Source: Lysinibacillus piscis (GTDB lineage: Bacteria; Bacillota; Bacilli; Bacillales_A; Planococcaceae). Taken from it: a DNA stretch of 64,000 bases. The number at the start of each line of letters is the position of its first letter. Position 1 is the stretch's first letter. Positions 53,903 to 62,954 of this stretch are shown piece by piece. Position numbers and translations under genes: made by a program. A model generated the notes under the pieces. It was not told the origin of the DNA and did no database searches. It saw nothing but the letters and a program-made list of their open reading frames with translations. The stretch is taken from the NCBI RefSeq assembly GCF_026012395.1, contig NZ_BRZA01000004.1:1-64000 (forward strand). The letters run 5' to 3'.

Positions 53903-53934
53903 TTTCTACACCTCATTTTAGAGTGTCCTATTTG

Positions 53935-55605
53935 CTACTGAATTGCATGGCTCCTACCTTCATGTTCACTATAGTGTTGTAGCTGTTTGCGTTGATAACG
54001 AAAACATTTGATATATCTGATACGTGTTATACGTTGATATCCTAATTGCACCAATGCTTTGCGCTTACGCCACTGCCAGAAGCTCGCTGTCATATAGATG
54101 GTGTGAATCGGCTGTATTTTTCGGCAAAATGCTGTAATCGTTGCTACGTTTCCTTGCTCATTTGTCACAAAGCATGTTTGTGGTGGTAATGATTCAATGA
54201 GCTTTACTGCATCTATACGCAATTGTTTGTAATGCATAGCAAACATCAGCGATTTTTTTGTCGTAAAAGCATCTGTGTACACATTGTAGCCTTGATACAA
54301 TAACGCGATCACTTCCTCTTGCTGTAGCTCTATCGCCTCTTGTATCGTTAACTCTTCAAATAATGTACCGACTGGCTGACATGGTACAGTAGGTGCTATA
54401 GCATATAAGTCTATTTGCTTTATATTGAACCATTTAGTGATTAATTGTTGTCCATATTGTAGCCAATCTTGCCATTTTCCATACTTCCCCAAGTAGTACC
54501 ATTGTCCGAGTGTATTGCGCTTCCAATTCACGAGCCATTGCTTGCTCTTTGCATATGTTTTCAGTCGTTCTTTTATAGCTAAACAATGAATGAACCATTT
54601 AGCTCGCTTCGTTGTCCCACTGACAAGCATATGTCTTGTAAAATCTAGCCCTGAATGCCAGTCAAATTTATAAGGTTCATAGCCAATGCTCATATCAAAC
54701 AGTTGACCTGCTTCTATATAGGTTCTTCGGAGTACTTCTTGCTGTAGTAGTCTGCCAACACCAAATAGCTGAAAGGTTGGCTCATGTGCAAGTGTATATA
54801 ACACATAACGACCTCGACAGCGTATACCATATGTGAAAGCAAGCCATTGTTGCTCAAAAACGAGTGTATCGATTTCGATTTGCAATGCTTCTTCCTTTTC
54901 ATATGCCAATTGTTCAAAAAATGCTCGTTTTTTTTTCGTCGTGAAGCCACTTGTATCTAATTTTTTGGCCCAACGTCTATCAAAAAGCTGAAACATTTTC
55001 CACAACTCATTTTCAGAAGCCTTTTTCTTTACGAATGTACCTAAACGTCGAAGTTTTTTTTCACGCCGATCAACACCGTGTAATTTTTTACGCTGCTCAA
55101 TATACTGTGGAACATCCACCTCTTGTAAAGCAATATAAGGTGTCACTACACGGAAAATATGCGGATGGAGCTGCCTTTCTACAAAATATTGCTCTAGTAG
55201 CTTCACTGATAACTGACTTTCCAGTAACCCATGCAAAGAAAAAGCAATATGTGGATATTTTTTGCATAGCCCGTCCAATACAAAAACGACTGCCTTATAC
55301 AACCATTTTTGCTCAGCAATAATACCTGCATAATTGGCTATCCCTTCTCCTGCAAAAGAATAAAGACGCACGCCCCATTGCTGACGAACAGTGAATGGGA
55401 AAAAGGCGATTATGCTATCCTCGTGCTCCACTGCATAAAGCTCCACTCGCTCTTTACGTCCTACTGTTCGCCACCAATGATAAAACCAAATAAATTCAAT
55501 AAATGGATTATCATTTTTTTCTGTAGCTAATATATCGTCCCATTGCTTTTTATATAGAAGTAACTCATCATCTGTTTGAATGCGAATTAATTGCAAATCC
55601 TTCAC
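53935..55605 (-). CDS. CelD/BioF2-like acyltransferase with extra C-terminal domain
   Basis: The 556-residue protein has an Acetyltransf_6 (CelD/GNAT-like) fold: NPFIEFIWFYHWWRTVG (about 33-49), YSFAGEGIANYAGIIAE (about 81-97), GRLLQQEVLRR, YEPYKFDW. It probably transfers an acyl or aminoacyl group to a sugar or lipid-linked unit. The C-terminal 150 residues (about 400-556) form a second unit not in ordinary CelD proteins and shared with the paralogue at 59706. The start GTG 55605 lies inside the 3' end of the GT4 gene, a 38-nt overlap, so translation is likely coupled. Confidence 0.82.
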   Translation of the reverse strand: MKDLQLIRIQTDDELLLYKKQWDDILATEKNDNPFIEFIWFYHWWRTVGRKERVELYAVEHEDSIIAFFPFTVRQQWGVRLYSFAGEGIANYAGIIAEQKWLYKAVVFVLDGLCKKYPHIAFSLHGLLESQLSVKLLEQYFVERQLHPHIFRVVTPYIALQEVDVPQYIEQRKKLHGVDRREKKLRRLGTFVKKKASENELWKMFQLFDRRWAKKLDTSGFTTKKKRAFFEQLAYEKEEALQIEIDTLVFEQQWLAFTYGIRCRGRYVLYTLAHEPTFQLFGVGRLLQQEVLRRTYIEAGQLFDMSIGYEPYKFDWHSGLDFTRHMLVSGTTKRAKWFIHCLAIKERLKTYAKSKQWLVNWKRNTLGQWYYLGKYGKWQDWLQYGQQLITKWFNIKQIDLYAIAPTVPCQPVGTLFEELTIQEAIELQQEEVIALLYQGYNVYTDAFTTKKSLMFAMHYKQLRIDAVKLIESLPPQTCFVTNEQGNVATITAFCRKIQPIHTIYMTASFWQWRKRKALVQLGYQRITRIRYIKCFRYQRKQLQHYSEHEGRSHAIQ

Positions 55606-56692
55606 CCTTCTCCATGACAGCCTGCTGATAAACCATTAACGTATCACGATACATGGACTGAAAAGTAAAATGACGTAAAAAATGGCGTTCACTCGCATCG
55701 CTCATTTTTTGACATAATGCTTTATCCGTCAATAGCTGCTGTAGTTTTGTTTTCAATTGTTCCTTATCATGTTTGGCAATTAAAAATCCATTACTCTTGT
55801 CCACTACAAGCTCGCCTACCCCACCTACATCAGTTGCAATAATTGGCAAGCCTGCTCGCATCGCCTCAATAATTGAAATGGGCAAGCCCTCCCAATCTGA
55901 CAGCAAGACGAATAGCTGACTTTTGGCGAGTATTGCCGATACATCTAGTTGATTGCCTAAAAACGTAACACGAGCTGTTAAGTTATGATGTTTAACAAAT
56001 TTTTCTGCTGCCTCTCTAGCTGAACCATCACCAACGAATTGCATATGCCAATGTAAATCTTGTAATTCTAGTAAAGCTTCTAACAATAAATCTTGCCGTT
56101 TCGGTGCTTCAAAACGTGCAATCATCGTAATCCTTGGACAAGTTTGCTGTACTTTTGTTTGTGCTTCTTGCCAGATACCATTGTGAACTGTTGCTATTTT
56201 ATGTGGCGGGGCAATTTTGGAAGAATGTGCTAATTGACGGTCATAATGTGAGACAGTAATGATTTTAGTGGTCATTGGCTGCATGGCTTTCTCTAACCAG
56301 CGATACATCCATCTTCGTTTCATAGGAATACCCTCTGTAAAGCTCCAGCCATGCGCCGTGAAAACAGTAGGGATTTGCAAAAAACCACCCGCTACACGCC
56401 CTAGTATTCCAGCTTTCGATGAATGAATGGCTAAAATATCTGGTTTGATTGTTTGCAAAAGCGCGATTAATTGCCAACAGGCTTTTATATCTTTGAAAGC
56501 GTGAATGGCTCTTTGTATAGCTGGAATACAAATGACCTTCACCTCCTGTAATTGCCATAATGAAGCATCATATTGCCCTGTTACAATCGTCACATCATGA
56601 GCATCTTGTTGTAACTGTTTTGTCAATGCTTCTACATGTTTCTGTGCACCACCAATACAATCCATCCGTGTAATGAGCTGAACTATTCTCAG
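55568..56692 (-). CDS. Family 4 glycosyltransferase
   Basis: The 374-residue protein has GT-B fold motifs: GGAQKHVEAL near the N-terminus, FTAHGWSFTEG (about 120-130), ITMIARFEAPKRQDLLLEA, VRVTFLGNQ, VLLSDWEGLPISIIEAMRAG, the GT4 EX7E motif, and ATDVGGVGELV. The usual frame from ATG 56665 omits the canonical beta strand; upstream in frame is CTG 56692 encoding LRIVQLITR, with AAGGAG nine bases before it and a stop just upstream. CTG is therefore the probable start. It follows the sugar transferase by 20 nt and overlaps the CelD-like gene. Confidence 0.92.
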   Translation of the reverse strand: MRIVQLITRMDCIGGAQKHVEALTKQLQQDAHDVTIVTGQYDASLWQLQEVKVICIPAIQRAIHAFKDIKACWQLIALLQTIKPDILAIHSSKAGILGRVAGGFLQIPTVFTAHGWSFTEGIPMKRRWMYRWLEKAMQPMTTKIITVSHYDRQLAHSSKIAPPHKIATVHNGIWQEAQTKVQQTCPRITMIARFEAPKRQDLLLEALLELQDLHWHMQFVGDGSAREAAEKFVKHHNLTARVTFLGNQLDVSAILAKSQLFVLLSDWEGLPISIIEAMRAGLPIIATDVGGVGELVVDKSNGFLIAKHDKEQLKTKLQQLLTDKALCQKMSDASERHFLRHFTFQSMYRDTLMVYQQAVMEKGEGFAINSHSNR

Positions 56693-56712
56693 TCACAACC
56701 ACTCCTTGTCCA

Positions 56713-57348
56713 TTAGTAAGCACCTGTTCTTGCGAGCACGACATATATTGTTTTAAGGATGATTTTTACATCTAGCCAAAAGCTATACTGATCTATATAA
56801 GCTAAATCATAGGCAATTTTTTGGCCATGTGAAATATTGGAGCGGCCATTCACTTGTGCAAGACCTGTTAGCCCTGGTTTGACTTCTAAACGCCTCGCTT
56901 GCAGTGAATTATAAGCATTTGTAATGGCTGGCACTTCTGGGCGTGGACCAACAATGCTCATCTCCCCTTTTAAGACATTCAGTAATTGTGGGATTTCATC
57001 GACACTAAATTTACGAAGAATGGCACCAATTTTTGTAACTCTTGCATCCTGTGCGGTTTTAAAGAAGTAGTCCTCTGGAATTCCATCTGTACATACAATT
57101 GGCTGTTTAGTAGATGATTTTTGTAGATGCATTGTGCGTAACTTCCAAATGATAAAGCGTTGCTGATGGATACCTGTACGTACTTGCTTAAAAAAAATAG
57201 GTCGGCCTGTGGAAAAATAGAGAATGAGGAGAATGCTAATCATAAGTGGCATCATGAAAATTAATAAAAAACTAGCAACGATAATATCAACAATTCGTTT
57301 GCCATATTGACTATAAAATGTGAATAATTCAGGTGTTTGGACGTGCAA
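56713..57348 (-). CDS. Undecaprenyl-phosphate sugar phosphotransferase (priming)
   Basis: The 211-residue protein has the bacterial sugar transferase fold: one N-terminal hydrophobic hairpin ([21 protein letters not shown], about 22-42; in two parts), the FKQVRTG and WKLRTM motifs, [22 protein letters not shown] (in two parts), and the C-terminal [16 protein letters not shown] and [12 protein letters not shown]. It starts chains by moving a sugar-1-phosphate onto undecaprenyl phosphate. It is first gene of the compact operon and lacks the N-terminal transmembrane bundle of WcaJ. Confidence 0.93.
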   Translation of the reverse strand: MHVQTPELFTFYSQYGKRIVDIIVASFLLIFMMPLMISILLILYFSTGRPIFFKQVRTGIHQQRFIIWKLRTMHLQKSSTKQPIVCTDGIPEDYFFKTAQDARVTKIGAILRKFSVDEIPQLLNVLKGEMSIVGPRPEVPAITNAYNSLQARRLEVKPGLTGLAQVNGRSNISHGQKIAYDLAYIDQYSFWLDVKIILKTIYVVLARTGAY

Positions 57349-57424
57349 TACATCACCCTTTACATGTTTTTAGTATTTACCTCTATAGTATTGATAGTGA
57401 TTGCTTTCTAGAACTTTTCCTACT

Positions 57425-57461
57425 AAAAAATAAAGAATCAACAGCGCTCCTGTTGATTCTC
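57425..57461 (-). terminator. Terminator of the OsmC gene
   Basis: AGAATCAACAG pairs with CTGTTGATTCT with a five-base loop and is followed by TTATTTTTT on the minus strand. Confidence 0.92.
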
Positions 57462-57465
57462 TTTC

Positions 57466-57912
57466 TTACTCCATATTCTGAATGGTCGCCTTACATGTTA
57501 TCATCACATTGCCTTTCAAAGCCTTACTAATCATACATGTTTGCTCCGCCTTTTCAACAAAGCGTTGAATACGTTTATATTCATGCTCTGATAGATTAGC
57601 AATGACAACAACTGGTTGATGAATAATTTCCTTATAAGTGAAAATTCCATTCGTTACATCTACAATGCCTTGCGATGTCATAGTTAACTGCTGCACAGCC
57701 ATTTGTGCATTCTCCAAAAGTGCAGCTAACGTAATTAAATAGCAGGTCGCCGCTGCACCAAGTAGCATCTCATCAGGATTTGTCCCAATGCCTGGTCCAT
57801 TCATTTCCCGAGGAATAGAGATTTGTGTTTGTAAATTGGCCGCTTGTATTGTACCTGTGCCATTTCGACCGTTTGCCCATGCTAAATCCATTGTAAATAC
57901 ATGTTGTGTCAT
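57466..57912 (-). CDS. OsmC/Ohr family peroxiredoxin-like protein
   Basis: The 148-residue protein has the OsmC fold with the two catalytic cysteines: Cys57 in AAATCYLITLAALLE and Cys125 in AEQTCMISKALKG. These reduce organic hydroperoxides in OsmC/Ohr. GTNPDEMLLGAAATCYL is the usual family motif. It is a probable cytosolic thiol peroxidase. It lies 17 nt downstream of the NptA-type gene in the same direction, possibly co-transcribed, and ends at a strong terminator. Confidence 0.9.
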   Translation of the reverse strand: MTQHVFTMDLAWANGRNGTGTIQAANLQTQISIPREMNGPGIGTNPDEMLLGAAATCYLITLAALLENAQMAVQQLTMTSQGIVDVTNGIFTYKEIIHQPVVVIANLSEHEYKRIQRFVEKAEQTCMISKALKGNVMITCKATIQNME

Positions 57913-57929
57913 TCAAAATCCTCCTATTA

Positions 57930-59516
57930 TCATTCCGCTGCTTCTAATTGATTATCCTTGCCCGTTTGATATTCAGCCAAACGAGCTGATGTGCGCCAAT
58001 AATGATAAACTAAACGATCCAGCCACAATAATGCTTCTACTTTCGCATTCGCTAATTCTAAATCCACCACATTTGCTACTGAATTTTTAAAATATGCATC
58101 TCGTTTATTGCGTCGTTCAACCGCCATTTCTACAGAGGTTTGCTTTAACATCATCGCAATCTCTGGTAAACGTACATCCTCATCAATAATAGCTATCACT
58201 TTTTCTAGAACGTCTAGCCATTTTTGTGTTAGTGCTTCTTGCAATTGGAATGTACTTGGCTGTTGTTCGTGTAATGCTTTGGCTAGGCGATACAAATGAT
58301 CTAGTGCATGTAGCAATGCAATATGCTTATAGCGATCCTTTGTAGAAGTAGATTGGATAGCGTCCATAAATAACCGTGTCTTGTTAATAGCCTCATCAAT
58401 TTGAGCCAGTTTCCCTTCTAGCTCAGCGGTCATCTTTTTTCCCTGAATCAATGCAACAATGACAGTCGTTAATTCTTTTGTGATATCTTGCAATGTATTG
58501 AATGATACCTCTACAGCTACCCCTGGAATTTTCGCTACATTATCATCCAAATTACGCGTTAAATGATTTCCTTTTTCATGAATCAATCTTTCAATCATTC
58601 TAGCAAATGGCTTTACAAATGGTACGAAAATAATAGCACCAATCACACTAAATAAGGTATGGAATACAGCAATACCAAGCGTTTCATCAAAGCTACCATT
58701 GATTATTGTTGTCACTAATTTTGTTAATGACAGCATCCATGCTGCACCAAGTGTTACAATAATCGCTGTAGCCACATTAAATAACACATGTGTCATAGCA
58801 GTACGCTTTGCCGCAGTCGATGCACCAATTGCAGCAAAAAGTGCTGTAGCAGTTGTGCCAATATTTTGCCCAATGACTAAATAAACAGCCTGTTCAAAAT
58901 CAATGGCTCCTGCATATAAAGCCGTTAATGTTGCTGCGATGGCTGCACTAGAAGCCTGCATAATGACTGTCATCACAAGCCCAAGTGCAATTAAAATGAG
59001 CTTGCCACTGATTGTATTGGCTTGAAATGAATCAAATGGGATTTTATCCTGTACCGTCGCCATCCCACCTTGTAGCACATCAATTCCTAAAAATAATAGA
59101 CCGAAGCCTGTAAATAGCCCACCGACTGCTTTTATATCACGTGGTGCTAAAAGTTGAATAAAGACACCCAATGCGATAAACGGCAATGACATCGTTTGCA
59201 TGTTGACCTTGAAGCCAATCAATGAAATAATCCAGCCTGTGCTTGTACTGCCAATATTCGCACCAATAATGACACCGATTGACTGGATAAATGTCAATAG
59301 CCCTGCGCTGACAAAGCCGATTGTAATGAGCGTTGTGGCAGTGGATGATTGCACAAGCATTGTCATCAATGTACCCGAAAGTACTGAGCTAATCGTTCCA
59401 CCTGTAAATCGATTGAGCCATTTTTTCAACGCATCTCCTGCAAGCTCCTTCAAACCGTTAGTAAGCATTGTCATACCAAGTAAAAATAAGCCAATGCCGC
59501 CCAATACATTAATCAA
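57930..59516 (-). CDS. Na/Pi cotransporter family protein (NptA/PhoU-like)
   Basis: The 528-residue membrane protein has about nine helices and the repeated QSSTATT (about 64-70) and QASSAAIAATL motifs of Na/Pi cotransporter II family proteins, plus a C-terminal PhoU-like helical domain (about 340-525). It probably exchanges phosphate with Na+. The start TTG 59516 (MINVLGG) is inferred from AGAGGTG eight bases upstream; longer starts exist at 59546. It has no terminator before osmC. Confidence 0.88.
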   Translation of the reverse strand: MINVLGGIGLFLLGMTMLTNGLKELAGDALKKWLNRFTGGTISSVLSGTLMTMLVQSSTATTLITIGFVSAGLLTFIQSIGVIIGANIGSTSTGWIISLIGFKVNMQTMSLPFIALGVFIQLLAPRDIKAVGGLFTGFGLLFLGIDVLQGGMATVQDKIPFDSFQANTISGKLILIALGLVMTVIMQASSAAIAATLTALYAGAIDFEQAVYLVIGQNIGTTATALFAAIGASTAAKRTAMTHVLFNVATAIIVTLGAAWMLSLTKLVTTIINGSFDETLGIAVFHTLFSVIGAIIFVPFVKPFARMIERLIHEKGNHLTRNLDDNVAKIPGVAVEVSFNTLQDITKELTTVIVALIQGKKMTAELEGKLAQIDEAINKTRLFMDAIQSTSTKDRYKHIALLHALDHLYRLAKALHEQQPSTFQLQEALTQKWLDVLEKVIAIIDEDVRLPEIAMMLKQTSVEMAVERRNKRDAYFKNSVANVVDLELANAKVEALLWLDRLVYHYWRTSARLAEYQTGKDNQLEAAE

Positions 59517-59666
59517 AACGTCCACACCTCTCAAAAAAATTAACAAAATGTTTACAAAAGTAGCAATACTTAAATTCTATCATTGCCATATAGAATAAGA
59601 TAGGTATATTTTATCAGTCATGAAATCAAAAAGCCCATCACAACTACAAGTCTATCCGTCCAAACT

Positions 59667-59707
59667 AAAAAGCTCCTCACCGTCAAATAACGATGAGAAG
59701 CCTTTTT
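59667..59707 (-). terminator. Terminator of the second CelD-like gene
   Basis: GGCTTCTCATCG pairs with CGGTGAGGAGC on the minus strand, followed by TTTTTAG. It begins at the stop codon at 59706. Confidence 0.85.
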
Positions 59708-61352
59708 AAATAAAGAAAGGAAATACGATCCATTGCCACATAGAACGCAGCTTTTCTTGTTGTTGTATAAACTTTTGCCATACATTTTTAGGCTGATATA
59801 CTTTTTGCCATTTCCAAAATCGCCATACTGCTATACGTGCTGTTTTCTGAAAGCCTTGTTCCTTAAGCTGACGTTGCTTTTTCTTTTCATACCAATGAAC
59901 AGTTGTACAGCAAGCCTTCCCTATACTCGGCAGTACAGCTTCCTCACTATAGAGCATATTTGTAGGAAGCTCACAGCTAAAGCCTGTTTTTTTATCATGT
60001 AATCGCTGTTCATGTAATCCATAAACAGTCGATGTATCTTGAATACGATAAAACGCATAGCCTTGTGTCCATCCTTTAATATATACTGCACGATTAGCAT
60101 CATTCATCACATCCTGAATTGTGATTTCATGACAGGGCTTTTGACTTTCTGCTGCCACATAAATATCGAAAATGTGAATTGAAAATATATATTTTTTGCT
60201 CCAATCCAACCAATCCTTCAGGCGTGCTGTTTGTAAAAAATACCGCAACTCACCTAAACGATCACGCTTGAATGTTACGAACCAATGATTGTTAGTTAGT
60301 AAGCCTTTTAGTTGTGCTTTCGTGACCATTAATAATCTTACTAAACGCTCCAACTGTCCTTTTGTACTCATGACAAACATTCTAGAAAAATCTACATGTG
60401 TATACCATTCAAATTTATAAGGTTCATAGCCACTGCCAAAATCATAAAATCGATATTGTAAGCGGTGTGCCTTCAACAAATTTTCTTTTTCAATTAAACG
60501 ACCTGGACCAAACATTTGAAAATCTGGCTCATGCCCCATCACTAGACAAACGTTTCGCCCTCTACAGCAAATATCTAATGTAAAGCCAATCCAATGCCCT
60601 TCAAATTGAAGACAATCCATTTCCACATGCCATGCCTGCCCTTTTATTTGTGCTAAACGCTCCCAAAAAAGACGAATTTGCTGATGAGTAAAGCCGCTTT
60701 TATCAATTTTTCTCTGCCATCTTCTCGCAAACAGTCGAACTAGCTCATCCATCTGTATAGCTTGTACTTCTTGAAAATCAAGCTGACCAAGTGCAGCTAA
60801 TTTTTTTTCACGTCGACGAATGGTTTTAAATTTTTTACGATGCTTATACAGAAAATCATCTAATGAGGTAGCTTGAAAATCAATATATGGCGCGACTGTA
60901 CGAAAAATCGTATAGGGTAGCTGGTGTTCAATCATATGTTTTTCAAGTAAATTTGATGTTATTGTACTTTCCAATAAACCATTCCAAACAACAAGTAAAT
61001 GCTTCCAGCGCTTAGCCAGCTCCTGCCACAAATAAGCAATTGCAGGCTCCTGCCAATGCTTCTCCGCAATGACACCCATATAAGTAGCTAGTCCTTTACC
61101 AGCAAACTCAAAATAATGAATCGTACGCCATTTTACAGAATGAACAAGTGGAAAGAAGGCCACCGCCATTCCATCCTGCTCCACTATATAAATTTCAACA
61201 TTGTCCTGAACGCCTACTGTTGCCCACCATGTTGAAATCCACTCAAATTCAATAAAAGGATTATTATTTTGTTCACGCTCCAATATAGCTGACCAAGTAT
61301 GCTGATAAGATGCTAATTCTGCTAACGTTGTAATAAGTTTATAGCTTAGCAC
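59706..61352 (-). CDS. CelD-like acyltransferase, paralogue of the gene at 53935
   Basis: The 548-residue protein shares the CelD-like core with its paralogue: NPFIEFEWISTWW (about 33-45), FEFAGKGLATYMGVIAE (about 81-97), GRLIEKENLLKAH and YEPYKFEWY, as well as the C-terminal domain (about 390-548, FDIYVAAE, GYAFYRIQ, YGLHEQRL). It is monocistronic with its own terminator, about 4 kb from the compact polysaccharide operon, so it may modify the same product. Function is inferred from fold only. Confidence 0.83.
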   Translation of the reverse strand: MLSYKLITTLAELASYQHTWSAILEREQNNNPFIEFEWISTWWATVGVQDNVEIYIVEQDGMAVAFFPLVHSVKWRTIHYFEFAGKGLATYMGVIAEKHWQEPAIAYLWQELAKRWKHLLVVWNGLLESTITSNLLEKHMIEHQLPYTIFRTVAPYIDFQATSLDDFLYKHRKKFKTIRRREKKLAALGQLDFQEVQAIQMDELVRLFARRWQRKIDKSGFTHQQIRLFWERLAQIKGQAWHVEMDCLQFEGHWIGFTLDICCRGRNVCLVMGHEPDFQMFGPGRLIEKENLLKAHRLQYRFYDFGSGYEPYKFEWYTHVDFSRMFVMSTKGQLERLVRLLMVTKAQLKGLLTNNHWFVTFKRDRLGELRYFLQTARLKDWLDWSKKYIFSIHIFDIYVAAESQKPCHEITIQDVMNDANRAVYIKGWTQGYAFYRIQDTSTVYGLHEQRLHDKKTGFSCELPTNMLYSEEAVLPSIGKACCTTVHWYEKKKQRQLKEQGFQKTARIAVWRFWKWQKVYQPKNVWQKFIQQQEKLRSMWQWIVFPFFI

Positions 61353-61486
61353 GAATTGACTCCTTTCAATCTATCCTTATCGTTACTATATTCTAGATAA
61401 AACTACTATAGAACTGCTGATACCTTTCATATACGCTGGTCACATACATATAGTAAATTACTTAATTTAGTGGAGGTATATAGCTC

Positions 61487-62167
61487 TTGAGTATCGTGAT
61501 AATTGGCGGATTTCTATTGATTAGTATAAGCGTTGGTGGCATGATTGCATGGATATTCTCTACACTATTTCACTACACAACACACGGTTTATCCTTAGTA
61601 TGTGGGGGCTTTTTAATTGGCTTACTCATCTTAGATATTATTCCCTCTGCTTTTCAACTATATGAATTATTCGCTCTACTACTAGGCTGCGTGATTGGCT
61701 ATTGTTTATTTCACTTACTTCATAGTCTGCATCACATCCAAAATACCTCTGTGTCATTACTAACAATTGCAATGATTCTTCATACAATCCCACTTAGCCT
61801 AACGATTGGTAACTTACTCGGAAATGCTGCCCTAACAATGCCAATCATCATCTCTCTGATTCTTCATCATATTCCAGAGGGCTTTGCTCTTTCTACTGCC
61901 TTACTGTCACAAGGTGAAAAATATTGGCGATTGTTCTGCTATTTTATTATTTTTTCAATGTTCTTTAGCTTCTTCGTCTGGGCTGGACAATATTGGAGCT
62001 TCACCTTAAAAGTGCAAGGGATACTAATGGGGCTATCTATTGGTTTAATTGCGATAACGAGTTTAACAGAATTGATTATGCAACCATTTCGCAAAACAAC
62101 AGCCATCACTGCTCTGTCATCCATATTATTTGGTTTTCTGATGAGCTACCTATTCCATCTTCTTTAA
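61487..62167 (+). CDS. ZIP-family metal transporter-like membrane protein
   Basis: The 226-residue membrane protein has seven or eight hydrophobic helices and the ZIP-type motif HHIPEGFALS (about 126-135), with another His-rich loop (FHLLHSLHHIQN, about 74-85). It may move zinc or another divalent cation. The start is TTG 61487 with GGAGG ten bases upstream. It is smaller than typical GufA-type ZIPs but has the conserved helix IV signature. Single gene. Confidence 0.82.
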   Translation: MSIVIIGGFLLISISVGGMIAWIFSTLFHYTTHGLSLVCGGFLIGLLILDIIPSAFQLYELFALLLGCVIGYCLFHLLHSLHHIQNTSVSLLTIAMILHTIPLSLTIGNLLGNAALTMPIIISLILHHIPEGFALSTALLSQGEKYWRLFCYFIIFSMFFSFFVWAGQYWSFTLKVQGILMGLSIGLIAITSLTELIMQPFRKTTAITALSSILFGFLMSYLFHLL

Positions 62168-62229
62168 CTGTACTTTCCATAAGTAGTTCCTTACAATATT
62201 GAGTATACGTTTGAAAGGATGTTGGAAAA

Positions 62230-62838
62230 ATGGCTAAATTTTATGCAGTAAAGGCTGGACGGGAAGTTGGGGTATTTTCAACATGGGCTGAATGTGAAAA
62301 ACAGGTAAAGGGCTTTCGAGGAGCTCAATATAAATCCTTCCCATCCAAAGAAGAAGCAGAGCAATTTGTCCATGGCAATACAGCTACGAAAACAGAAATT
62401 AGCAGTACAGATTTAGTGGTCTATGTCGACGGCAGCTACTCCAATATATTAAAAACGGCAGGCTTTGGCTGTATATTTTTGCAAAATAATGAAGTAATTC
62501 ATACTGTATCAAAAGGTACACCTATTGACCCGACAGAAAATCTATGGAATGTCTCTGCTGAAATTGAAGGTGTCCTCTATGCAGTCCATTGGGCAATTCA
62601 ACAGCAATATTCAGCAATTAATGTGTTCTATGACTACCAAGGTTTAGAAAAATGGGCGACAGGTGAATGGAAGGCAAATAAAAAAACTACCCAACGCTAT
62701 GTAAAGGAAATGCAGGCTTTAAAGGAGCAAATTACAATTCATTTCTTTAAAGTCAAAGCGCATTCTGGTGACCCATTGAATGAGCAGGTCGACCAACTAG
62801 CAAAAGCGGCATTACTAGAGAATGCAAAGAAGAACTAG
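62230..62838 (+). CDS. rnhA: Ribonuclease H1 with N-terminal viroplasmin domain
   Basis: The 202-residue protein has a caulimovirus viroplasmin-type hybrid-binding domain (KFYAVKAGREVGVFSTWAEC, KGFRGAQYKSFPSKEEAEQF; residues 3-47) followed by an RNase H domain with the DEDD residues D67 (VDGSYS), E111 (SAEIEGV), D135 (FYDYQG) and D188 (QVDQLAK). It degrades RNA in RNA-DNA hybrids. It follows the ZIP-like gene by about 60 nt. The symbol is homology-based. Confidence 0.9.
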   Translation: MAKFYAVKAGREVGVFSTWAECEKQVKGFRGAQYKSFPSKEEAEQFVHGNTATKTEISSTDLVVYVDGSYSNILKTAGFGCIFLQNNEVIHTVSKGTPIDPTENLWNVSAEIEGVLYAVHWAIQQQYSAINVFYDYQGLEKWATGEWKANKKTTQRYVKEMQALKEQITIHFFKVKAHSGDPLNEQVDQLAKAALLENAKKN

Positions 62839-62894
62839 GTGAATGAATAGGGTTTCTGTAGTTAGGACACTTGAAAAAAAGTATTTTAAACTAC

Positions 62895-62933
62895 GAACTG
62901 CCCCCGATTGATAGATACATCGAGGGGCAGTTC
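62895..62933. other. Strong hairpin between rnhA and mcrC
   Basis: GAACTGCCCC pairs with GGGGCAGTTC, with an inner GAT/ATC step interrupted by one mismatch. No T run follows on either strand, so it is not clearly a terminator, though it lies between converging genes. Confidence 0.55.
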
Positions 62934-62954
62934 AATATTAAAGGGCTCTAATTA

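Noticed and set aside
62895-62933. Terminator between rnhA and mcrC
   Set aside because: Strong stem but no T run on either strand; listed only as a hairpin.
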